From: Rotaria sp. Silwood1
Taxonomy: Eukaryota; Rotifera; Eurotatoria; Philodinida; Philodinidae
Assembly: GCA_905250075.1 (NCBI GenBank)
Contig: CAJNOP010000042.1
Location: 332,982 to 396,981, forward strand
Direction of reading: 5' to 3'
Length of the DNA stretch: 64,000 nt
Shown here: positions 35,090 to 48,100 of the stretch, in pieces
Position numbering within the stretch: position 1 is the first letter of the stretch
Layout: every line of letters starts with the position of its first letter
The notes under the pieces: model-generated
Seen by the model: only the letters and a program-made list of their open reading frames with translations
Told to the model about the DNA's origin: nothing
Databases searched by the model: none
Program-made: the position numbers and the translations under genes

Positions 35090-38000
35090 TTAGCAAGTCT
35101 GCAACATAACTTTTAAACTGTCACTACCGTCGTTGGCGACAATAAAATCCAGTCTTTTATCATTATTGAAATCACCGAGAACAAGGTAAGATGGGAAAGA
35201 TTCGAAATCGACTGAAAACACTTTTGGATCTGTAAATGACCCATTGCCATATCCAAGAAATACAACAACGTTGTTGGCATCATGATTAGTGACGATGATG
35301 TCCAGTAAAGTATCATTGTTGACATCACCAACAGCGACTGAATATGGTTGAGAATGGAAGCCAGTTGAATATGTTGTTTGGTTTGCAAAGGAGCCATTAC
35401 CATATCCGAGAAGTACACCTATATTGCTGTCATCAAAATTAGTCACAACTATATCCAGTCGAGTATCATTGTTGAAATCACCCGCAGCTATAGACCATGG
35501 AGAAGAGCCAGATGGATATATCGTTTGATCTGTAAAATAGCCATTACTATATCCAAGAAAAATACCCACATTATTAGTGCCTGAATTTGCGACGCCGATG
35601 TCCATATGAGTATCATTGTTAAAATCATCAATGATGAATGATCGTGGAAGAGACCCTTTACCAGTTGTGAGTGTTGTATGGTATATAAAAACTATGTTAA
35701 AGTCTCCGACAAATACACAGATATTATTGTCATAAAAATTCGCAACGACGATATCCGGTTGAGTATCGTTGTTGAAATCACCGACAGCTATAGATACAGA
35801 AGAAGATCCAGTTGAAAAGGTCAATGGATCTGCAAAAGAACCGTTACCGTATCCAAGAAGTATACCTACATTCTTATCATTATAATTAAGGACGACGAGA
35901 TCCATGCAAGTATCCTTGTTGAAGTCAGCAACTTTTACAGACACTGAGTAAGAATGAGTTGGAGACGTTATTCGATTTGCAAAAGAACCGTTGCCATATC
36001 CCAGAAAGACGCTTACAGTGCTGCCATTAGCATCATCCACAGCAATATCCAGTCGATTGTCATTGTTGAAGTCAGCAACAGTCACAGAATGTGGCGAATA
36101 ACCAGTTGCATACGATGTTGCATTCGAAAAATAGCCATTGCCGTAGCCGAGAATTACACTGATATTATGATCATTAGAATTAACGAATACGATATCAAGT
36201 TGATTGTCATTGTTAAAATCTCCAACAGTAACAAAAGATGGACTAGAGCCAGTTGAATATGTAATTTGATTTGTAAAAGAGCCATTACCAAATCCTAGAA
36301 GTATACTCAGAGTAGCGTTATCAGAATTAATGACGACGATATCCAATCGAGAGTCGTGATTGAAATCACCGACAGCTATATTAGATGGCCAAATGTCAGT
36401 TGAGTACATCGTTTGATTTGTAAAAGAACCATTGCCGTATCCAAAAAGTACGCCAACAGAACTGTTCTCGGAATAAGTGATAATAACATCCAGTTCATCG
36501 TCGTTGTTGAAATCACCAACACTGATATCAAATGGCAAAATATCCAGTGGGTATATGATTTGATCTGCAAAAGACCCATTGCCGTAACCAAGAAATATGC
36601 TCACATGGTGGCCATACATATTAACAACGACAATATCAAGTCGCATGTCTTTATTAAAATCGCCAACAGCCAACAAAGATGGAAAAGAATCAGTCGAATA
36701 GATTGCTTGATTTTTAAAAGTTCCTGTATTATATGCAAAAAATACATCAACATCTTCGGAGTCATTATATGCGACAACAATGTCTGATTGTCTATCTTTG
36801 TTGAAATCCCCCGCAGCAACAACAATGGGAACGAAATTCAAATGACGTCCATAAGGTATCTGACGTGCAAATGCTCCGTTTCCACTTCCAAGAAGTATAT
36901 CAATATAGTTAGTTCCAGAATTGGCCACTGCAAAATCGAGATGATCGTCCTTATTAAAATCGCCAACGGTAATGGAATATGGATTAGAATTTGAGCCTGT
37001 TGAATATGTCACTTGCTCTAGGAAAGATCCGTTACCATATCCGAGAAACACTCCTATATTATTAGTACCACGATTAACAACGACAATATCTAGTATTGTG
37101 TCGTTGTTGAAATCATCAATGGCGACATCTTGTAGACGAGCACCAATACCAGATGCAAATCTTATTTCCTTTCCTAAAGATGCTCTGGCATAATGAAGCA
37201 ACACACCCACATTATTCTCAGCAGAACTAGCGACGATGATATCCAAGCGCGTATCATTGTTGAAATCAGCAACAGTTACATAGAATGGAGAGGAGCCAGT
37301 TGAGTACTTGACTAGGTTTGCAAAAGAGGCAGTGCCATATCCAAGAAGCACACCTACGTTGTTTTCAATAGAAAGAGTAACGACGATATCCAGTTGAGTA
37401 TCGTTGTTCATATCACCAACAGCTATATGAAACAGAGAGAAACCAATGTGATACTTGATTGAATTTCCAAAAGAACCATTGGCATATCCAAGAAAAATAT
37501 GAATATTGGTGTCAAGAGTATTTCCCACGACGATATCCAGTTGATTATCGTTGTTGAAATCACCAACAGCTAAAAATTCTGGGTTAGAACTAATTGAAGA
37601 GGTTATTTGATTCAGAAAAGAACCGTTGCCATATCCCAGAAAGACACCTATAGTGCTGTCATTAGCATCAATCAGAGCAATATCCAACCGATTATCATTG
37701 TTGAAGTCAGCAACAGTCACAGATTGTGGAGAAGAACCAATTGCATACGTTGTTGCATTCGAAAAAGAACAGTTGCCATAGCTGAGAAGTATACTGATAT
37801 GATTGTCATTAGCATCAATGACGGCGATATCAAGTTCATTATCATTGTTGAAATCTCCGACAGCTACAAAAGATGGATTAGAGCCAGTTGAATATGTGAT
37901 TTCACTATCAAAGGAGCCATTACCAAATCCTAGAAGTATAGTTAGACTGGCATCATTAAAATTAACGACGACGATATCCAAGTGAGTATCGTGATTGAAA

Positions 38001-40321
38001 TCACCGACAACTATATCCGTTGGCCAAATCTTAGTTGGATAAGTCGTTTGATTTGCAAAAGAGCCATTGCCATATCCAAGAAATAAACTGACATGCATAT
38101 CATTGTCATTAAGTACAACGATATCTAGTTGAGCATCGTTATTAAAATCACCAACAACTACAGAATTGACACTAGAGCCTATTGCACTAATGATTGGAGC
38201 TTGAAAACCTTCGTCATAACCAAAGAGAATACTTATACTGCTAGTATCATTACTGATAACAGCAATGTCTAATAGATTGTCATTGTTGAAGTCACCAACA
38301 TCGACTGAGATCGATGATAGCGATCCAGTTGAATATAATGTTGCTTTAGAAAAAGATCCATTACGATGTCCCAGTAGTACACCTATGTTATTAGAGCCTC
38401 TATTAGTTATGACGACATCCAATCGTGTATCTTTATTGAAATCCCCAACGCCAATTGAATATGGAGACGCAGTACCAAGCGAATATGTAGTTTGACTTGC
38501 AAAACTTCCGTTGCCCGTACCTAGAAGTACACCTACATTCTGAGTTCCATAGTTAGCGACGGCAATATCCAGAAAAGTATCATCGTTAAAATGGCTCAGA
38601 ACAATCGAGTACGGATGAGAGTTGATACCAGTTGAAAATTTCTTATGATATAGAAAATTTCCAGTACCATTGGCAAGAAGTATATCGACAGTACTTGTAC
38701 CATAATTGGCGATGGCAAGATCCAACTGATAGTCATTGTTAAAATCTCCAGCTACGACTGAAAATGGTAAAGAATCATAACCTGTAAAATATGTTATCGG
38801 ACATGAAAAGCTTCCGTTCCCGTATCCAAAGAATACACTAATACTGTCAGTACCATAATTAGCAGTAATAAGATCAAGTAATGTATCATTATTGAGATCA
38901 ACTAAATGTATATAGAGTGGATGAGATGATGTAGTCGATACCAATGTTTCATTAGCAAAAGAGCTATTTCCAAATCCCAAGAATATACCTATGCTATTGG
39001 TACCAAAATTTGCAACAGCTATATCCTGCCGATGATCGTTGTTGAAATCACCAACTGCAACCATGTATGGAGCAGAATTTGGATCGATCAGATGTATCAT
39101 ACGAGTTGTGAAAGTACTATCGCCATATCCAAGAAATACAGATATACTGTTGGCGGCGCGATTGGCAACAACTATATCCAACCAAGTGTCATTGTTAAAA
39201 TAGCCAACGGCAACAGAACGAGGACCATAATTATATTCAACTAGGTTTCGAACTGTTGGCAGAAACTGCAAATCACACTTTTTCACTAAATGAACGAAGA
39301 CAATTGATGAAAAAATTGGTCAATTGCCGAGATCCAACCATCGCACGTTGAGTTATATCGGATCTTCATGAATTCTATAGTGATCATCTAAGTTTTTGCA
39401 GTACTGCACTCGGATCTGATCGATACTGATCCTTTTTCATAGAATTCTTTCTGATTTACTGGAACTCAAATAGGGTAAGCTGAAAACAATAATCAGATTG
39501 TTTTTCCGTCCACTTTCTTCCATCTACTATAGAATTTGTGAAAAAGACTCATTATCTTGAGAAAGAAGAAATCGTATGCGTGAAATCTCTAGAGTATCGT
39601 AAACTACAGGTTTAAGTTGAATCTCTTCCCAATCTTCTCTCGATTTCTTTTGTAAACTATACTTAGCGAAAAATTTAATTCAATTATAAAAGTTTCGAAC
39701 TGTAATTGAGTAATATAATAAATGCACATCGATAGTTCATTATGTGATACTTTTATTGTTTTATCATACTATTATTAAGACTGAAAAGAAAAATATTATA
39801 TGAAATATTTAGATGTTGGACCATAGAGATATTTTTTACACAGAGTAAATAAAGAAAATACATTTCTAACACTGATACTTACAAGTACTTCAAAGGCATA
39901 TATTCGGCTGAGTTTTTTAAAAAATGTGATTTGAATTTGTTTATATAATAGGGTGTAGGTGTGAAGGAAAAAAAAGAACATACTTATTGCTTTTGGTGAA
40001 GTCAGACAAACTACTAATACACCAGCAGTTATTACCACACTTGTGAAGAGAGAGACTGCACCTGTAGCTATGAAAGATCGGTGTCTTAACCTATGAACAT
40101 ATTTCCTAATGTAAAATTTAAATATATTATGACGGTTGTAAAGAAAAGAAAAAGATTTACAAAAATGTTGTAGCCATCGAAAAATTCTTCACTTTATTAA
40201 ACACTTTGAAACGTCTTCCTAAGTTCACTGGATTCTCGGTAGAGCTTTGATGTTGCTGATTGCTGTTGCTAGAATGTTGTTCAGCATCTGAGTGTTGAAT
40301 TGAGATATCATAATTATCCAT
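35090..40321 (-). CDS. Type II membrane protein with 28 FG-GAP/VCBS repeats, three exons
   Basis: Exons 40321-40161, 40105-39984 and 39285-35090 (minus strand) join in phase to 1492 residues. The phase of each junction fits (AGG acceptor at 40106; A|TG across the last intron). Residues 1-65 form a Q/S-rich cytoplasmic tail ending in a basic segment (KYVHRLRHR). One membrane helix follows (about 66-87, IATGAVSLFTSVVITAGVLV). Then come 28 tandem repeats of about 50 residues, each with a calcium-loop core of the form D-F-N-N-D-x-x-x-D-I followed by LGYGNGSF and a TGS.P spacer. Such repeats fold as beta-propeller blades like integrin alpha heads and usually bind calcium and ligands outside the cell. 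The ligand is unknown. Many NGS/NNT sites predict heavy glycosylation. The protein ends three residues after the last blade. No frameshift is seen in 4.2 kb of the last exon. Confidence 0.85.
39951..39966. repeat. Isolated half-site of telomere-like repeat in an intron
   Basis: GGGTGTAGGTGTGAAGG lies in the intron between exons 2 and 3 of the FG-GAP gene, with no C-rich partner close by. Confidence 0.4.
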
Positions 40322-42519
40322 AGAATTTTAATTCGTCTGTACTAAAAATCTACTATTAAGCTATATAGTTTTCTTTTAAGTCACTTTACAAATCATTGCT
40401 TCTGTATTTTCTAGAAGAAAAAAAAATGAATAAATATTCAGAAAGTTTGTTTTCTTTTTCATTTGAAATATTTGATTGAAGATTTCATTAAACTTGCTTC
40501 TCAATAAACACACAAAAGATCCAGTCTATATGAAATGTGGATTATTAACAAGCTTGAAATTTAATAAAAATTGAAAATGTTATCTACATGGAATACAGTT
40601 TGAGTAAGAATGTGACAAGACATACTTTCTTACAAGTTTTTCTTTTTATCTTACCTCCTATACTTTCAAAAAAAGTGATTGGTTTTTGCTAACAAATTTG
40701 ATTTAGATATTGTTTTATTCGATCACATTTTTGTACTCAGGAAAACAAATGGGTAGAATATTAAACAATCCGTATAATTCAGTTATTAATATAGTAACTG
40801 TAAAGTTTAGTAAACAGGAAAATCTTCGACACATGATAATGGTTCATATACTAGTAAGCTCTAGAAATATTGAACTGTATCTGGCTGTAAAACATTTGAA
40901 GAAATCTCTGAACAAACCTAAAACAGTTTTTACTAGATCTTTCAATGATTAGAAAAATTTTCTTGCATTAGTGATCGAAGTGATTATGTGAATGAAAACT
41001 CTATAGGGATATAAATCATTAGTATATTTTTTTCAGAACAATGGATACAACAATTAACAAGAAAGAAATACAAAATTGAAGAAGGTTATATCTTAAAGTT
41101 TAATAGTAATAGTGAGACAATAATATTTTATCTCTCTATAAAAATTAAACAATTACTGTGCACATAGTAATATATAATAGTTTTCAAATGTTTTTACCAA
41201 GGATGATATTTATTTTGAATCATTCCAATTTTATACTTAAAAATGAAGCTAATTAATAACGAATATAATCACCTTACTTTAACGCGGTATGACGATTGCT
41301 AACTTTGTTTCATATACTTATATGTTTTTATTGATTGATAAGGTAACAAATGTTATCAACAAGTTATGTTTTATAATAGTTAGTAATTTTGAAAATGTAT
41401 GATTTATATTTCTCTTCTATAAAACACACGTTTTTTGATTAGTCATATAATAGCAAAACAAGCATACTTGATTGATTTATTCTCATTATTAATAATTGTA
41501 TTTAAATATGTCTTATTTTCATTTTGTAAGTGAATGTATTAGATACACTACATATCAAATGAGATCAAGCAAGAGAACATATGTTATTATTATTTTTGTA
41601 ACTTTTCTTTTTTGTGTTGTGAACATTCGTATATATAATATATGTCTACGCTCTTTTCCTTGTCACTCGTTTTTGATGGCATATGACGAAATCTGCTTGA
41701 ATCAACACTCAACACAGAAAAAATAAACTATCTTTTCGTTAAAAATAGTCTCAGTCATTATAGAAAAAAAGCCTAAAAGTCATATTTGGAGCAATGATGT
41801 TTATCAAAAAGAAAAAAACATTTATTCTCAATAAGTATAACTATTCAGGTTTAAATATTCATAACTAATTTAGGGTAGTTAAAATTTTTTTTCGCTAATT
41901 AATAAAGAAATTATCTAAATGACAAATCTTTTTTTTGTCTATTTTGATAGTGCACAATTTCTATAGGGCACATTTTATTTTCATTAATGAAACGATGACA
42001 AAAAACTAACAGCATCATTTCTATCGAATAACTACACAATATACACATGTGCCAGCATGGTTGAATAGTTTATAGTAAAGAAAAAAAAAACAGGACAAGA
42101 TCAAAAAAATAGCATCGTTCTGTGATATTATCATAACGCTTCTTTCTTTTTCTTTATCGCAAGAATAGATATTCTTTTGATTTTTTTTCTCATTTTTTAC
42201 CTTTAACTTTTATGAGTCATAGCTCGAACAATAAATCAATTGTAAATAGATAAATGTAGTTTTATGATTACAAAAAAATAGAATAAAAAACTGCATTGTC
42301 CGTCATTTTTGAATATTTACCATAGTGTACGAGAGCGGATCTTCTATCATTTAACTTTTTTCTTAAACTAATTTTTATTTTAGATATTTTATCCGGAAAG
42401 AAAAGATAATTTTCCAATAAATTGATATGAAATTTAAGGGGTACCGCTCACAAAAAATTTACTACTTAGAATGGTCCGTTTACGCTAAAATTTCCAGTAA
42501 TGGCTAGTCTTGATGAGAA
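40322..42519. other. AT-rich intergenic stretch
   Basis: Upstream region of the FG-GAP gene. No supported gene, RNA or repeat; the open frames at 40710 and 41496 on the plus strand lack any gene-like feature. Confidence 0.4.
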
Positions 42520-42603
42520 GGGTGGTGGGTGTCGATGTGGAGTGTGCGTATGAGTGCGGATGTATATGGACTGATGTACAACTCACACTCACATCCCACA
42601 CCC
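42520..42603. repeat. Telomere-like foldback element, copy 10
   Basis: The left arm begins GGGTGGTGGGTGTCGATGTG, then GAGTGTGCGTATGAGTGCGG. The right arm is ACTCACACTCACATCCCACA followed by CCC. It abuts the inverted repeat that starts at 42618. Confidence 0.8.
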
Positions 42604-42617
42604 TTATTGCAATATCT

Positions 42618-43062
42618 AATCAATCAAACGAATGTAGAAGGCTATAGTGACAAATTTTATTTGTATGGAAATTTTCGATCTTATATTATCATTTGCAACC
42701 AGTTAACAAAACTATAGATTTTATTGCATATTAAGTAGAACTACAAACATGAGTTATATAAGTAGGTAAATATGTACTTGAAATAAAACTCATTTATGGT
42801 TGATAATAACTCAATGAATGATACTTTATTATTTTATTAATTTTCATCATTATGTTATTTAATTTCATAATATCATCACATTGAATTATTATTAGAATGA
42901 ATATAACACGAGTTTTAGAAGTTAATGTTTATGTTGTGATTGATTATGATGTTTCTTTTTCTATATTTTCTTTCATATGTTTTGTAACATCTATAGTCCT
43001 GTTAAATGGTTCCATACAAGTAAAATTTATCATTATAGACTTCTACATTCGTTTGATTGATT
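42618..43062. repeat. 445-bp element with 53-bp terminal inverted repeats
   Basis: Bases 42618-42670 and the reverse complement of 43010-43062 match at 49 of 53 positions, starting AATCAATCAAACGAATGTAG. A shorter further match (TTAAC..ACTATAG) continues inward. The inside is AT-rich with no open frame. The layout is that of a MITE or a small inverted duplication. No clear target-site duplication is visible. Confidence 0.65.
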
Positions 43063-43523
43063 AAATAGTGCGAAGTTATCCAACTGTATTTCATTGTTCT
43101 AATCGGTTAATTAAAGAGACACTTGCTACTGTTGTTTGGTGAGTTCATATAGATTTTGTTGATTTATGTTCTACAACGATGGATGATTTTGCTGTCAAAG
43201 TATACGTTTCATCGAACATAATCAGTTTAATTGATTCAACATTATGAAGCATGATCAACTATTGAATTTGCTGCAGAGTAAAAACTCCCTGATAATTAGT
43301 GCTATAAGACAAAACAGTTTTCAGAACTTTTTCATCTTTTTTTGGTGTCGTCTGCTTTAACAAAATATTTTTTTTCGGCAATTTCTGGTGGTAAAACTGT
43401 GATTTTGAGTAGAATTCACGATCAAAGAATAAAACAAGTGATTGGAGTGGAATCACATTATTTTTTTGTTTAATTTATAATATCACTTTGGGAGAAAATT
43501 CTTACCGATCGTCTGAGAGGGGT

Positions 43524-43835
43524 TTAGCCGTATTCAGACAAAGCAGAGAAGGCAGGCGACAGTGAGATGCAACAGAATGCGATCCAAAGCGCTACTATGA
43601 GATGGCACTTCATAAAATGATGATTCACTGATATATTTTACTCAACGATGACAACGAAAAGAAAATCATAATTGACATAGTTAATAGTAGTTACAAAATG
43701 AAATAAGTGCGCGAGCAAGAACATACATAATAGAGTAATGAAAGTACGGATCGAATACACACAACAAGAAGAGAAAATAAAGGTAACGGCTAGTACCATC
43801 ACAGGAGATCTAAAAGGCTGATTTTGATCAGACAT
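43524..43835 (-). CDS. Candidate two-exon small membrane protein (59 aa)
   Basis: ATG at 43835 opens an exon to 43727 (donor GTATGT). The sequence after a CTCATAG acceptor (43594) continues in phase to a TAA ending at 43524, 180 bases in all. The product has two hydrophobic segments (SPVMVLAVTFIFSSCCV and LALWIAFCCISLSPAFSA). The second exon region is less AT-rich than its surroundings. An alternative reading starts at ATG 43613 and gives a typical secretory signal peptide (MKCHLIVALWIAFCCISL); it is followed by a good GTAAG donor at 43505, which would need a one-base correction to stay in frame. Either way the hydrophobic exon may be real. Family unknown; low certainty. Confidence 0.3.
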
Positions 43836-44435
43836 GCTTCATCAATAACTCCCTGTTTGTAGGTAGAAAAATCAGATTATTCATAGGATAAGACTTATTA
43901 GCATTTACTTCAAATTTGCGTAGTAAAACAACAGATGATGGTTTATTGAGAAATACACATAAAATCTTCCTTATATACAAGTATGAAAGCGGAAGTGTTT
44001 CTAAAGGCACAGCTATTTTAGGTCTTTTAAGCGGTTCTTTGCAATTAATAGATTGATATACATAAGGATTATCAAGTATAACTATTAATAGTTAGAAAGA
44101 CGCTATTTTAGAATTGAATGCATAGTAGGATAATAAACTAATCACTAAGCAATATGATCGTTGTGAAATGATTAAATGTGACCATATGTTGAGCGCACTG
44201 CTCTTTTTTTCTGACGATAAGCAATTGACGCATTACTATGATACTACGAAATATCATCAATTAAATACTTCCTTTTTCTTCTGTGGCCATATTGACACTT
44301 GTTCATAACTAGTACAGACAGAACAGAAGAAACGGCAGAATACTACATTTCTCAGGCAAGAATTACAGTGAAACAATGAATGACCTGGCTCAAAACCAGA
44401 GAATTAGGGTATTATTGTATCCTCAATTGAATATT

Positions 44436-44493
44436 GTGGGTGTTTTTGGAATGTGGGTATGGATGTGAGTGAGCACATGACAAACACCCACTC
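44436..44493. repeat. Telomere-like foldback element, copy 11
   Basis: Left part TGTGGGTGTTTTTGG with GTGGGTATGGATGTGAGTG; right arm ACAAACACCCACTC. The right arm is short. This is the last copy before 19.5 kb without any. Confidence 0.6.
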
Positions 44494-45143
44494 AAAACTT
44501 ATTTAATGGGATTACGTTATGAGAATGAAATTAAAGAACTTCTCAGTAGATAACAATGGTATGAAAAATATCATGTCTAAAACAATTTCTCCTGCTTTTT
44601 TTGGTTGTTAAAATATGAAGAATAATAAAGAGGAAATTATATTTAGTTTGCAAAATAAATTTAATGAAAACATGATTTTTACAAGAATCATATATTGTTC
44701 GATGATTTATTTTTAATAATAAAAAAGAAAAGAAAAAAGAAAAGAAATACGACAAAAGAATATTAAGAATAAACAAACACACGCACACACACAAAAACCT
44801 GAGTAAAGAGAAAATAACACTTCTTTTGTTTTATATATACATCGATAAGAAAAAAAAACGAATTTGATGTGTTCATTAACTCGCACATCTTAATTGGTAC
44901 TCGACAAGAAAAACAAACGTACAAACACACAAAACATAATTACTACTCATGTACATCGTGTTTTTTTTTTATTAAAGAAGATATTTGCGTATGATGGTAA
45001 TTCAATGAGCATTGCACAACACAGAACAATTAAGAATAAACAAACAAACATAAAAACCTTTGATTTTCGTTCTGCTGTTTTTTTTTAATGAATTAAAATC
45101 TGACATTTCTTTTTGGATTAAAAAAAAAACAAAGCAAAAATTT
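44494..45143. other. AT-rich spacer and 3' UTR of the delta-catenin gene
   Basis: Contains A-rich runs and CA/AC dinucleotides. No supported gene. Confidence 0.4.
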
Positions 45144-48100
45144 TTATACCCAAGAATCAGGTGATGTTGATGCTTGTCCAAGTTGATCCCATGTAGCTGG
45201 TTGAACTTGTTGTGGTCGATTTTTATGTACAGTAGCATAGAGATCAGCATGAGGATCACCATAAGATGAGATTGTCTAAACAGAAATAGATTTTTTCATT
45301 TCCTTTGATGATCATAGCGCCACATATCTAACATAAGATGCTCATCAGGTTAGGTTCCAACTCAGACACAATGTGCATCGGAGTGCACATTAGGTGAAAA
45401 AATGAAAGTCATCTTTTCATCGATGCACATAGTGATAAATCTACTTTTGAGACATGCTCTATCTAATGATGTCAAAACTTTTTGTTACGAATTTTAACAT
45501 TGATATCAAGGAAAAAAATCAATTTCTTGACAAGATTAAACCACTGTGCAGGAACAACATGGTTTTCAGGAACAAAAGTGACGTGTACATCTGTCATGCG
45601 AATAATTCATAAAACATTTCGTATGATTCTAGTTCAAACACCTTGGAATCAACAGACGTCATCTATAGAGTCATTATGTTCCTCTACATCTTCTTCAGCT
45701 TCATCATAGACAAAGAATAAACACTGACTGATACAAAAAAAAATATGTGCTGTGAAGTAATGAATATACTTTCGGATCGAAATTTCGAAAGATTAACCTT
45801 GAATAAACAAAATAAAGTACAACATGCATATTGTAATTACTCACAAGGGAATCTCCATAGGTGTTCGCTTACGATTTTGGTTTTTATCGATATTAGACTA
45901 AGTTTAGCGGCATTATTCAAAACTTTTATTTTATTTTTTTCATTCTACTTACTCCATTTCCATATGGTCTTTGTAAATTATCCATACTTTGGTTTAATTT
46001 TTGCATTCGATATTCTTCGCCTCCTAAAAATGAAATATTTCAACTCTTACACACACACACACAGAGAAAATCTTCTTGTCTTACTTTGTGGTCGTGTAAT
46101 TTGTTTTCCTTTGGATGTAAAATGTGTTGGTTGTCCCATATCACCTCTCGGTCTATGTAATGTTGATTGTGGACTTGATGTTAATGATTTAGAATTTAAT
46201 AATCTATGATGTATAAAATCACTTTCTTTATAACCATGTTGTTTATATAATTCATGTAATGAACGATGTTTATACATTGTATTAAGTACATGTGCTGTAT
46301 ATTTAATAACTTTAGCATTATAAATATGTCCTTTAGCATTCATAATACCGGTCATTTTTGTTACACCACCTTCTTGAAATAAAATTTTTGCATTTGTATC
46401 ATTTGTACGAATAATTTCATTAAGTGCAGCAAGAACTGATGTAAGTGTTTCATCAGTATGACGACGTCGACTTGTTGCTTGTTCTGATGGATCAGGTAAA
46501 ACAGCAACAAGTTCTTTTATAGCCCAACCACCAAGTACATCACGATTTTTTGGATCAATTGCTAAATTTCTTAAAGCTATTGCTGATGCATTAACAACAG
46601 CATCACTTTCATCAACACGTAATAAATCAACTAATTCAGATAGACCACGAGCTTTTCGAACTTCAGCACGTATATCTACTGATGGTTTCCAATAGCAAGC
46701 AGCTGTAAAAGAAAAACATACGAAATAAATAATTTTATTGTCTCTTTTCTTTATTTTATTATTATACATACTTAAATTTTGAATACATCCAGCTGTTGCT
46801 TCAAGTGTATCAGGGTTACTACTATGTCGTAAAAGATGTACATAAGTACCAATAACATCTGTTTGCCAAAGCATTTCAACAGGTCGACCTTCACGTGGTG
46901 GCATTATAGCATGAATAGTATTCGTATTCATTCCTGTTTGATCATATAATTGTTTTGTTTTCTTTTGTTTTGAACCCATACAACCAATTTTACTTTTATC
47001 TTGATCATTTGTATATTGTGATGGTGTCATACTCCATGTTGATGCAGCAGCCATAGCTGGATAATTTCGATCATAATCACGATCAACAACTTCTTGTAAT
47101 TTATATGATAAATTACGTAATATACACATACAATTTTCTATTGATTTATTATCAATTTCATTTAAAGATTGAAGACTGGAATTAACAGCATGAAGAAGTG
47201 ATGGAATAAAACCTTCACAATCACGCATTTTACGTCGACCATCATAATCAGCTGATGAACAATTACTTTAAAAACAAAAGAACATATCTTATTTAAAATG
47301 TCATTAAATGAACTTTATTTAATATATTAAAGAATTGAAAAAGACCTTGAACTTTTACAACAACCATATTCTGATGTGATATATCTATATAAAGAATTGT
47401 GGCTAACAAAAAAAATTCTTCTAATGCATTAATTGCTTTCGAATAAGAACTAAGTAGAGTTGTTTCGTTGTTTCAATATTGATTAGTTGTTCAAAAGTAG
47501 ACATGAACGAGTCCAATCAATCTTAGTAATGGTCAGAAAAAGAAATTTGATCTCAGTTCTGACACCGTCTTGCCCATATCTCGTTGAGAGACTTTCCTTG
47601 TTAAATACTCACGAATGTCCTTCATTGAATATTTTCAGTCAAGGACATTCTTTGAGTTAAACAACAATAAATTATATCAAATCATCATATAAAATTTGTT
47701 ACAAGGTCTTACTATCTTAAAAGACTCTTATATGATCTTGTATCCATTTATTTGATTAATCAATCCATCGATGCTCTTATCAAACTTAACTACATTTTTT
47801 TCTCATATATATACTAACTCGATTCAAGATACAACAATCAGTTCATCTTTACAAGATATTCATAGCTAGCTTTGAACATTAAAATCTAATATTTATACAT
47901 TATTGCTTAGCATAATCATTATTATTTCTACTTAATTGAAAAAAAAAAAAAACTTTGCACTCAAGTCTCTTTTACATAATAAATTAACATTTCTTTTTTT
48001 TTAATCGTTTAATGGAGCAAAATAATGCAATATTGACATACATACTTCTATTTTATGTAAATATTCACTTAAAACCATTAACTGAACGATTCTATTAAAC

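Noticed and set aside
35113-39244. Several frames on both strands inside the FG-GAP exon
   Set aside because: Repeated shadows of the tandem repeat in other frames; they recur once per blade.
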